Part shown: one piece after another, positions 34,401-41,763 of the stretch
Layout of the letters: every line of letters starts with the position of its first letter
Position numbering within the stretch: position 1 is the first letter of the stretch
NCBI GenBank assembly: GCA_963736455.1
Contig: CAVTON010000001.1
Coordinates: 1,860,001 to 1,924,000 of the forward strand
Direction of reading: 5' to 3'
Origin: DAHUXD01 sp963736455
Lineage (GTDB): Bacteria > Acidobacteriota > Thermoanaerobaculia > UBA5066 > Gp7-AA6
Length of the DNA: 64,000 bases
Translations under genes and position numbers: made by a program
Notes under the pieces: generated by a model
The model's database searches: none
Seen by the model: the letters and a program-made list of their open reading frames with translations, nothing else
Told to the model about the DNA's origin: nothing

Positions 34401-36188
34401 AGCACCGTCAACGCCGTCCCGACCGCGCCCGCGTCGGGCAACAACGGTCCCGTGTGCGCGGGCGGCACGCTCCAGCTGACGTCCGCCACGGTCGCGGGCG
34501 GGACGTACGCGTGGACGGGACCCAATGGCTTCACGTCCTCCCTGCAGAATCCGTCGATCGCCAACGCGACCCCGGCGGCATCCGGCGTTTACAGCGTCAC
34601 GGTCACGGTCAACGCCTGCACCTCGCCGGTGTCGACGACGACCGCGGTCGTGAGGACGCCGCCGACGGCCGCGGCATCGGGCGGCGCTCAGATCTGCGCC
34701 GGCGCTTCGACACCCCTCTCCGGCTCGGGCGGCGTCTCCTGCTCGTGGGCGCCCGCAACGGGGCTCTCGGATGCGTCGAGCTGCTCGCCGATCGCTTCGC
34801 CCTCGGCGACGACGACCTACACGCTGACCGTGACCGATGCCAGCGGCTGCTCTTCTTCCGACGCCCCGTCGGTGACGGTCACCGTCAACCCGATCCCGGC
34901 CGCGCCCGCCGCGGGCAACAGCGGCCCGGTGTGCGCCGGCGGAACCCTCGCGCTGACGGCCTCGGCGGTTCCCGGCGCGACGTACGCGTGGACCGGACCC
35001 AACGGCTTCGTCTCGTCGCTTCAGAACCCCACGATTCCGAACGCGACCCCGGCGGCGTCGGGCATGTACGGCGTCGTCGCGACGGTCAACGGCTGCGCGT
35101 CACCGGCAGCGACGACGGCCGCGACGGTGTATCCCGCTCCGTCCGCCGCCGTTTCGGGCTCGGCTGTCATATGCCTCGGCGGCTCCACGGTGATCTCGGC
35201 CGCGCTGGAGGGCACGGGCCCGTGGAGCGTGTCCTGGTCGGACGGTCTGGCCCAGAGCGTCGGCGCCTCGCCCGCGACGCGCACCGTGTCTCCGACCGAG
35301 ACCCGGACCTACACCGTCACGAGCGTGACGGACGCGCATTGCACGGGCGCCGGCACCGGCGAGGCGGTCGTCACCGTGGGGCAGCCGGTCGATCCCCCCG
35401 TGGTGACGGCGCCGCCGTGGGTGCCGATCGGCGCGTCGGGCGTCGTCGCGAGCGTCCCGGCCCACGACGGCTCCGCCTACGCGTGGACCCTGACGGGAGG
35501 AACGCTCACCGGAGGCCAGGGCTCGCCGGCCGTGACCCTGACCGCGGGAGACCCCGGCACGACGATGCGACTCGGAGTGGCCGAGACCAACACGACGTGC
35601 GTGTCGCCGGTCTCGACGGCGCGGATTCAGGTGGACTTCCTCGACGCGCCCCCGGCATACCTCTTCCACGACTTCATCGACACGATCGCCCGCAACGGCG
35701 TCACGGTCGGCTGCGGCCTCGGCGACTTCTGCCCCGACGCGCCCAATACGCGCGCCCAGATGGCCGTCTTTCTCCTGAAATCGAAGTACGGGGCGGACCA
35801 CGTTCCGCCTCCGGCGACGGGCTCCGTTTTCCTCGACGTGCCGGCGTCCGATCCGTTCGCCGCGTGGATCGAAGAGCTCGCGAGCCTGCAGATCACGGGC
35901 GGCTGCGGCGGCGGCAACTACTGTCCGGGCGCTCCGGTCACCCGCTCCCAGATGGCGGTCTTCCTCCTGAAGGCTCTCGAGGATGCGACGTACGTCCCGC
36001 CGCCCGCGACCGGGACGATCTTCGGCGACGTTCCACTCGGCTCCTTCGCCGCCGCGTGGATCGAGGACCTCTACGGCCGCGGCATCACCGGCGGCTGCCA
36101 GTCTTCGCCGCCCCTCTATTGCCCCGCGCAGCCCGTCACCCGCGGGCAGATGGCCGTCTTCCTCACCAAGACGTTCGGCCTGCCGTAG
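31434..36188 (+). CDS. Secreted glucose/sorbosone dehydrogenase-like protein with PKD, DUF11, Ig-like and SLH-like modules
   Basis: A 1584-residue multimodular exported protein. It has a signal peptide (to about residue 29) and a glucose/sorbosone dehydrogenase beta-propeller (about 35-470; GLLGLAIDPDF, HSIGSLDFGADGYLYVSGGDGG, GYGFRNPFRM and NFGWPCFEG are typical). A PKD domain (about 475-560), a second beta domain, two DUF11 domains (about 750-985), two near-repeated Ig-like modules starting VCAGGTL (about 1000 and 1158) and a WTLTGGT...GDPGTTM module precede three SLH-like repeats (about 1399-1584). The known family uses PQQ to oxidise sugars; cofactor and substrate are inference. The start is GTG without an obvious ribosome site, so the exact N-terminus is uncertain. 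Confidence 0.87.
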   Translation: MSTGFRPERRRAASLAAALFVLAAAALATNYKQPGFSESAVFTGLTNPTVVRFLPDGRVLVAEKSGLLKVFPDLTTNSSTVVADLRTEVHNFWDRGLLGLAIDPDFATNHFVYVLYAYDAPIGGTPPTWGTAGATSDGCPTPPGATTDGCVISARLSRLTAVGSSWTSTETPLINDWCQQFPSHSIGSLDFGADGYLYVSGGDGGNFNNADWGQFGGTSGSPPPTVANPCGDPPFPAGTPQTKPTAEGGALRSQSPRRAPGEPRVLNGSILRLDPATGGAAPGNPMGSSGDLNEQRIIGYGFRNPFRMIVRPGTNEVWVADVGWNTWEELDKIPDLSSARNFGWPCFEGNATQYTGLTICPPQAQTTAPVLTYNHSASVVTGDGCTTGSSSVAGMAFYQGGSNYPSNYPNALFFSDYSRKCMWVMYADGSGNPDPTNVAAFANTAAGPVDLRIGPDGNLFYVDFDGGRVMEVRYGLSAIATASPTSGTAPLTVQFDGTGSLPAQPGDTLSYAWDLDGDGDFDDASGAQPSFTYAAPGTYTAKLKVTDQRGASSESAAISIEAGNTAPTAFVDTPAASLTWKVADVISFSGHATDPQDGTLPPASLSWKVIIHHCPSTCHTHLYQTFDGVAGGSFPAPDHEYPSYLEVQLTATDAQGLTGTASVDLYPQTTSLNFLTSPPGLSLTVGTSPPQTAPFTQTVIVGSVNAVQATSPQGAYPNVWDFVSWSDGGAQNHNITAPAEASSYTAAYATHADLSIAASAAPEPVGAGAALVDTFSVANAGPSQANNVSVAVTLPSGAAFVSAGGSGWSCSGSGPVTCGLASLGIGPAAPLVVNLTAPAEAGVITGSASVSSATADLVTVNNSASSTSTVFARADLSIGQSGAPAAICAGSAITYALAVSNAGPSTATSVSVSDALPAGAAFVSASGAGWICSGAATVTCTRPSLPTGAAPPITVSITAPTSAGTAVNAVSVSSAVNDPAAGNNTASASSTVNAVPTAPASGNNGPVCAGGTLQLTSATVAGGTYAWTGPNGFTSSLQNPSIANATPAASGVYSVTVTVNACTSPVSTTTAVVRTPPTAAASGGAQICAGASTPLSGSGGVSCSWAPATGLSDASSCSPIASPSATTTYTLTVTDASGCSSSDAPSVTVTVNPIPAAPAAGNSGPVCAGGTLALTASAVPGATYAWTGPNGFVSSLQNPTIPNATPAASGMYGVVATVNGCASPAATTAATVYPAPSAAVSGSAVICLGGSTVISAALEGTGPWSVSWSDGLAQSVGASPATRTVSPTETRTYTVTSVTDAHCTGAGTGEAVVTVGQPVDPPVVTAPPWVPIGASGVVASVPAHDGSAYAWTLTGGTLTGGQGSPAVTLTAGDPGTTMRLGVAETNTTCVSPVSTARIQVDFLDAPPAYLFHDFIDTIARNGVTVGCGLGDFCPDAPNTRAQMAVFLLKSKYGADHVPPPATGSVFLDVPASDPFAAWIEELASLQITGGCGGGNYCPGAPVTRSQMAVFLLKALEDATYVPPPATGTIFGDVPLGSFAAAWIEDLYGRGITGGCQSSPPLYCPAQPVTRGQMAVFLTKTFGLP

Positions 36189-36220
36189 AAATCCCGCATG
36201 CGCTGCCGGATCTCCAGGAA

Positions 36221-36252
36221 CCCCCTCTCCGGGAGAGAGTTGGGGTGAGGGG
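36221..36252. repeat. REP-like palindromic element between convergent genes
   Basis: CCCCCTCTCC-GGGAGAGAG followed by TTGGGGTGAGGGG. It contains CTCTCC/GGAGAG as an inner hairpin and CCCC/GGGG outer arms. It sits between the stop codons of the genes at 36188 and 36256, where it could end transcription from both sides. Similar CCCTCTCCC...GGGGTGAGGG palindromes are common dispersed repeats in many bacteria. Confidence 0.55.
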
Positions 36253-36255
36253 CGC

Positions 36256-37941
36256 TCAGAATCCTTTCGCCCGGTACACCTCTTTCCCGTCGAGAAGCGT
36301 CCACAGCACTTTCGTCTCGTGGATCTGCCAGGGCGGGATCTCGAAGAGGTCGTGGTCGAGCACGATCAGGTCGGCGGCCTTGCCGACCTCGATCGAGCCG
36401 GTCTCCTTCTCCGTGAAGTCGAGGTACGCGCCGCGGATCGTGTAGCCGCCGATCGCCGTCGGCAGGTCGATGCGCTCTCTGGGAAGCCACGCCGGGCCCG
36501 GGCCCCTCGAGGGCTCGCGGTGCGTGATCGCCACCTCGATCCCGTCGAGCGGGTTCATGGAGGACACGCTCCAGTCGCTTCCGAAGACCGTGACGCCTCC
36601 CGCCGCCGCGACGCTCGCGATCGGGTAGATCCACTGCGAACGCTCGGGCCCGAGCTCGGGCTCGGTCATCTCCGTGATGTACGTGTCGCCGTTCGCCCAG
36701 AAGGGCTGGAAGTTGGCGAGGACGCCGAGGCGCCGGAACCGCGGGATGTCGGAGGGATCCACGAGCTCCAGGTGAGCGATGTGATGCCGCGCGTCGCGGA
36801 CGCCGTTCGCCTTCTGCGCGGCTTCGATCGCGTCGAGGGCGTCCCGGACTGCGCGGTCGCCGATCGCGTGGACGTGGATCTGGAAGCCCTCCTTGTCGAG
36901 GGCCGTGGCGAGCGCGCGGAAGGCCGCCGGCTCGAGGTTCGTCTTGCCTCGATCCGTCCCGAATCCGATGTAAGGCTCGAGGACGGCTGCGGTCCGGGTC
37001 TCGATGACGCCGTCGGCGAAGATCTTCGCGCCGTCGGCGTGGAAGCGTTTACCGCGATACCGGGCGCGCAGCTCCTTCAGGCGCGGCAGGTCGGCCACGC
37101 CCTTGTCGGTGTCGACCGTGATCGAAGCCGAGACGCGCGCGGTCAGCGCCCCGGCCGCGTCGAGCGCGGCATACGCCTCGAGATCCGCCTTCGACGCGCT
37201 CGCCTCTTCGAGCGACGTCAGGCCGAAGCCATTGGCGATCTGCAGGCCCTTGCGCAGGCCCTCCTCGTGGTCCTTCGCCGTGCGCCGCGGCAGGTGGCTC
37301 GCCACGAGATCCACCGCCTCCTCGCGCAGCGTCCCCGTCGGTTCGCCCGAGGCGTCGCGCTCGATGCGGCCGTGCGGCGGGTCGGGCGTCGAGCGCGTGA
37401 CGCCGGCCATCGAGAGCGCCTTCGAGTTCGCCCAGGCCGAGTGCCCGTCGCTCGCGTCGAGCAGCGCCGGCCGATCGGGCACGACGCCGTCGAGCGCCGT
37501 CTTCGATGGATTCCCGTTCGGAAAGAGCGGCAGCTCCCATCCTCCGCCGCGGATCCACGCGGCCGCCGGATGCGATGAGGCATAGGCGCGGATCGCCGCG
37601 AGAACGGCCTCGGCGCTCTCCAGGCCGTGGAGGTCGCACTCGAGGGCCTCCATCCCGCCGGACACCGGGTGGACGTGGGAATCGTGAAAGGCCGGCAGCA
37701 GCATTTTTCCCGCGAGATCCACGACCCGCGTCGAGGGCCCGATCCAGGCCGCCGCCGCGGCGTCCGTCCCGACGAACACGATCCGCCCGCGCGAGACGGC
37801 GACCGCTTCGGCCCAGCTCCGGGCGGCGTCCACGGTGTAGACGGCGCCATGGCGGAAGACCAGATCGGCCGGAGCCGGAGAGGCGGCGGGCGAAGCCGGC
37901 GGAAGGACCCCGAGGAGCAGCGCGGCGAAGAGGTGACGCAT
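36256..37941 (-). CDS. Exported amidohydrolase (YtcJ-like, DUF/Amidohydro_3 type)
   Basis: A 561-residue metal-dependent hydrolase with a signal peptide (to about residue 20). LLPAFHDSHVHP supplies the first metal histidines, HVHAIGD and HHIAHLE are later ligand positions, and FGSDWSVSS carries the catalytic Asp. The order fits the Amidohydro_3/YtcJ group, which hydrolyses N-acyl or amide bonds; substrate unknown. The ATG shares its A with the stop of the NTF2-like gene (TGATG), so the two are translationally coupled. It converges on the sorbosone-dehydrogenase-like gene. Confidence 0.88.
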   Translation of the reverse strand: MRHLFAALLLGVLPPASPAASPAPADLVFRHGAVYTVDAARSWAEAVAVSRGRIVFVGTDAAAAAWIGPSTRVVDLAGKMLLPAFHDSHVHPVSGGMEALECDLHGLESAEAVLAAIRAYASSHPAAAWIRGGGWELPLFPNGNPSKTALDGVVPDRPALLDASDGHSAWANSKALSMAGVTRSTPDPPHGRIERDASGEPTGTLREEAVDLVASHLPRRTAKDHEEGLRKGLQIANGFGLTSLEEASASKADLEAYAALDAAGALTARVSASITVDTDKGVADLPRLKELRARYRGKRFHADGAKIFADGVIETRTAAVLEPYIGFGTDRGKTNLEPAAFRALATALDKEGFQIHVHAIGDRAVRDALDAIEAAQKANGVRDARHHIAHLELVDPSDIPRFRRLGVLANFQPFWANGDTYITEMTEPELGPERSQWIYPIASVAAAGGVTVFGSDWSVSSMNPLDGIEVAITHREPSRGPGPAWLPRERIDLPTAIGGYTIRGAYLDFTEKETGSIEVGKAADLIVLDHDLFEIPPWQIHETKVLWTLLDGKEVYRAKGF

Positions 37942-38468
37942 CAGTCCCCCTTCGACTTCGACTTCGACCTCTCGTAGTCCTCGATCCGCTTCTTGAAGTC
38001 GCCCGCGAGGTCGTTCGGGATCGGAATCGAGAGGTCGTACTGGGCGATCTTCCAGCCCGCCGGGGTCGCGACGAGAACGCCCGAGCCGCGGCAGAGTCCG
38101 AGGTTCGGCGTGTCCAGGGCCTCGTCGAACCAGGCGACGGTGTGATCGGGCGCGAACGTCACCCGTCGTGACACGGCCTTGAAGGTCCAGGCCTTTCCTT
38201 TCGCGAAGTACGGATGCGCATACTTCCGAAACTCGTCGCGCGACCAGCGCTCCGTCGCATCGGTGCCGAGGAACACGGCGTCGGGCGTGAAGTACGCGAA
38301 GTACTTTTCTTCTTCCGCGGCGGCGGCGGCCGCATGCCAGGAGTCGAGGACGGACGCGACGGCGCCGGTCGCGAAGATGCCGTCGGAAGACTGAGCATTC
38401 ACCCATCCGGCCAGGACCCAGACCATCAGGGCGGCGCAGTACCGAAGGGGCATGAGCGGCTTGGTCAT
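37941..38468 (-). CDS. Exported NTF2/SnoaL-like protein
   Basis: A 175-residue protein with a signal peptide (cleavage after WVNAQ, about 26) and one cone-shaped NTF2-like domain. SVLDSWHAAAAAAEEEKYF and YFTPDAVFLGTDATERW are the usual opening helix and strand. SGVLVATPAGWKIAQYDLS is the closing strand. The C-terminus is a run of Ser-Lys repeats. The fold hosts ligand-binding proteins and small enzymes, so no reaction is assigned. A GAGGTG ribosome site precedes the ATG. It is coupled to the amidohydrolase. Confidence 0.82.
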   Translation of the reverse strand: MTKPLMPLRYCAALMVWVLAGWVNAQSSDGIFATGAVASVLDSWHAAAAAAEEEKYFAYFTPDAVFLGTDATERWSRDEFRKYAHPYFAKGKAWTFKAVSRRVTFAPDHTVAWFDEALDTPNLGLCRGSGVLVATPAGWKIAQYDLSIPIPNDLAGDFKKRIEDYERSKSKSKGD

Positions 38469-38510
38469 CGGCGCACCTCGAGCGCCGCGATCATATCGGG
38501 ACGGCCGCGA

Positions 38511-41061
38511 TCAACGGGACGCCGCGGCGGTGCCGCCGGTCTTTCCGCATCGACCCGCGGCGGCGGCCGCATCCTCGGAGCTCCGTTCGCGAATCGGCGG
38601 GAGCCTGCCGTCGGCCCGGAGTCCCTGGAAGATCGCGGCCGAGCGCGAATAGAGGCGACACGCGGCGTCGAGAGAGGTCGCCCCGCCGGGCCCGGGCCGG
38701 CGCCCGGTCGCGAGCTTCTCCTGCGCCCGCCCGCTCGCCAGGTACAGCTCCGCGAGCGCCCCTTCCGCCCACACGTTGCTCGGATCCGCCGCGACGATGG
38801 GCTCGTACAGCCCCTGCGCCCTCTCGAATTTCGCGAGAGCCGCCGCGGGGTTCCCCTCTCGTGCGAGTGTGATCCCGATGTTGTGGAGGGACATCGCGAC
38901 CCCGAGTCGTCCGTCCACGCTCTTCGCGTCGGCCGCCGCCATGGCCTCGAAGAGAGCGAGTGCGCGCCGATACTGGTCGCGGGCGGCGGCGTAGTCCGAC
39001 CGGCTCTCGAGGAAGCTGCCCAGCGCGATGCGCAGGTAGGCGAGGTCGCGCCGGAAGGGCGTGCTCGAAGGAACCTCCGCGAAGAGGGCCTCCTGCAGCG
39101 ACGCGGCCTCGTCGTAGGCCTTTCGCGCTCCCTCGGAATCGCCGCGCGCCCGGAGCGCTTCACCCACGAGGTAGAGGTTCTGGCCGAGACTGCGGCGAGC
39201 GGCCCGATCGCCCGGGCTCTTCTGGAGCAGTCCGCGCAGGATCCCGGCCTGGTTGCGCAGCGCGTCGGAGGCCTCGTCCGGGCGCCGCGCCGCGGTCAGG
39301 TAGAACGCGTAGAACTGGAGGGCCTGGGCCAGGTCGCGGGCCCGGCCGGCGTCGCCCGGCGCGCGCGCGGCGAGCCCGCGGCGCAGCGGAAGGGCCCGCT
39401 CCGCCATCGACACGGCCATGTGCGCGTCTCCGGCGACGAGCCGGATTCCGCCCCCGATCAGGTAGGCCGTCGCCATCGTCCCCTGCTCGGCGTCCGTCGC
39501 CGTCCCCGACGCCACGGTCGGCTCGAGCAGCGCGATGGCCTTGTCGTAGCTCCGCAGGGCTCCCGGAACGTCTCCGAGGTTGGCCATGTACGAATTGCCC
39601 TGCACGTCGCCGACCTTGATGTACGCCTCAGCGAGCTCCCGCCGCAGCGTCCGGTCGCCGGCGGACTCCCTGGCGAGATCGTCGAGGTACTCGAGCGCCC
39701 GGCGAACGATCAGCGCGCGCGCGGGGGTCGAGCCGGGCAGGTCGCGGATGGCGTCGTGGAACTCGAAGAGGAAGGAGTTCGCCAGACGCCGGACGTCGTC
39801 GAAACGGCGCCGGGCCCGCGCCTCGGCCGTACGCGCGCGCGCGGCCTCGCGCAGCGTCGCGACGACGCCGCCCGCGAGGGCGATCGCGACGAGAGCGGCC
39901 GCGGCGAGCCCCACGCGATGCCGGCGGGCGAACTTTCCCGCGCGATAGGCGAACGTTCCCCGTCGGGCCGCGACGGGCTCGCCCGTGCGGCGGCGCCGCA
40001 GATCCTCGGCGAGCTCGCCCGCCGAGGCGTACCGGCGCTCAGGCTCCTTGCGCATCGCCTTGAGGACGATCGCATCGAGATCACCCCGGAGCTCCCGCGA
40101 CCGGGCCGCCACGCTCGGCTTCTCGGGGTCGCGCTCGCACACGACCCGGAGCAGATCCGCCGGATCGGCGCCGGTCACGTGGTACGGCTTGCGTCCGGCC
40201 AACAGCTCGTAGAGCACGACGCCGAGCGCGTAGATGTCGCTCGAGGTCGTGATCCGCCCTCCCCGGATCTGTTCCGGGCTCGCGTAGTCGGGTGTCATCA
40301 GCCGGAAGAGCGTCCCGGTCTCCCCGCCGGCCATCGCGCCGCCCTCGGGATTCAGGAGCTTCGCGATGCCGAAGTCGAGAAGCTTCGGGACCCCGTCGGC
40401 CGCCACGAGAATGTTGCCGGGCTTGAGGTCCCGGTGCACGACGAGATTCTGATGGGCGTACTGGACCGCCGCGCACACCTCGCCGAAGAGGCGCAGGCGC
40501 TCGTCGACGGGAAGCCCGGCCGTCGCAGTACTCGATCAGCGGCCGGCCCTCGATGTATTCCATGACGAGGTAGGGCTCGCCGTGTTCCGTCGCGCCGGCG
40601 TCGAGAAGGCGCGCGATGTTGGGATGCTCGAGCGAGGCCGCGATCTGCCGCTCGCTGCGAAATCGCTCGCGCACGAAGTCGCTTGCCATGCCGGTCCGGA
40701 TGAGCTTGATCGCGACCCTCTTCTCGAACTGGTCGTCGGCGCGCCGGGCGAGGTAGACCATTCCCATGCCGCCCTGGCCGAGCTCGGAGATCAATTCGTA
40801 GGCGCCGACGCGCTCCCCGACACGGCTCGGAGCCGGAGAATCCTCGAAGAGCGATCCGACCCGGGCCGCCGCCGGCGTCTCGACGAACGTCCAGTCCGTG
40901 TCGGCGGCCGCCGCCAGCGACTCGACCTCCCGGTAGAGGTCCTCGTCTCCCGCGCAGCGTCCGGACAGGAACGCGGGCCTCGCCGCGGAGGGGACGTCGA
41001 GCGCCTCGTCGAGCAGCTGCTTTATCTGCTGCCAGCGCTCCGGCGTCATGGTCGAGCTCAT
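38511..41061 (-). CDS. Ser/Thr protein kinase with TM and TPR regions (apparent frameshift at about 40514-40524)
   Basis: An Hanks-type kinase, about 850 residues after removing one base. The N-terminal MTPERWQQIKQLLDEAL segment is typical of acidobacterial kinases partnered with ECF sigma factors. The kinase domain has GQGGMGMVYLAR (about 95-106) and Lys119 in VAIKL. The frame then changes after about residue 180; HRDLKPGN and DFGIAK lie in the second frame. A membrane helix follows (LAAAALVAIALAGGVVATL) and then a long TPR-like helical region, probably periplasmic. No slippery heptamer is evident at the break, so mutation or sequence error is likelier than programmed shifting. The sigma gene ends 17 nt upstream. 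Confidence 0.85.
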
Positions 41062-41078
41062 CGGCCGTCGCCTTCGCC

Positions 41079-41639
41079 CTACGCGCCGATCTCGCGGCGC
41101 AGCCACGCCTTGGCCGTCCGCCAGTCGCGCTTGACCGTAGCCTCCGAGATCCCGGCGACCTCGGCGGTCTCTTCTACGGTCAGGCCCGCGAAGAACCGCA
41201 GCTCGACGACCCTCGCCTGCTGCGGATCGAGCGTCTCGAGACTCGAAAGCGCGGAGTCCAGGGCAAGCAGCTCGGGTGCGCGGTCGGCCGAGTCCTCCAC
41301 GCCGGTCACGACCCTCCACGCCGCGGCGTCGCGCTTGGCGGCCTGGCGCTTGCGGGCGTGATCGACGAGGATGCGCCGCATCATCTGGGCCGCGATGCCG
41401 AAGAAGTGGGCCCGGTTCTGCCAGACGACGTCGCGCTGGCGGGTCAGCCGCAGATACGCCTCGTGGACGAGCGCGGTCGGCTGCAGGGTGTGGTCCGGGC
41501 GCTCCTGCCTCAGATAGGACGCCGCCAGCCGGCGCAGCTCGCCGTAGACCAGGGGCAGCAGGCGGTCGAGGGCCTTCCGGTCTCCCTCCCTCCACTCCTG
41601 GAGCAGCGCGGTCACGTCGGGTTCGGAGGGAGGCGCCAT
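41079..41639 (-). CDS. ECF-type RNA polymerase sigma factor (acidobacterial Sig-70_X6-like)
   Basis: A 186-residue sigma factor. Region 2 includes YGELRRLAASYLRQE and the hallmark LQPTALVHEAYLRL, then HFFGIAAQMMRRILVDHARKR. Region 4 is LDPQQARVVELRFFAGLTVEETAEVAGIS with a helix-turn-helix. The middle motifs are those of the Sig-70_X6 (TIGR02999) group, which is regularly next to a Ser/Thr kinase with the MTPERW N-terminus, as here. No anti-sigma factor is adjacent, so kinase signalling may control it (inference). A TCTAAT hexamer (41671-41676) and GAGGGG ribosome site precede it. Confidence 0.92.
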   Translation of the reverse strand: MAPPSEPDVTALLQEWREGDRKALDRLLPLVYGELRRLAASYLRQERPDHTLQPTALVHEAYLRLTRQRDVVWQNRAHFFGIAAQMMRRILVDHARKRQAAKRDAAAWRVVTGVEDSADRAPELLALDSALSSLETLDPQQARVVELRFFAGLTVEETAEVAGISEATVKRDWRTAKAWLRREIGA

Positions 41640-41655
41640 GGGGTGTCCCCTCGGG

Positions 41656-41669
41656 TCCTTTTGGACCGG
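41656..41669. promoter_or_regulatory. Inverted repeat in the sigma-factor leader
   Basis: GGTCC-TTTT-GGACC, a perfect 5-bp stem with a 4-nt loop, between the TCTAAT hexamer and the start codon of the sigma gene. It could act as an operator or mRNA hairpin. Confidence 0.4.
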
Positions 41670-41763
41670 AATTAGACCACAGAGGCCCCGCGGAATCGCG
41701 GCGCATGAGCCCCTTTTCGCACTCCCCGCGCGTGATACCGAGAGCAGGACCAGGGAGGTCTAA

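Noticed and set aside
40500..40530. Programmed ribosomal frameshifting in the kinase gene.
   Set aside because: No slippery heptamer or downstream structure is evident, and conserved kinase motifs on both sides argue for a sequence error or mutation.
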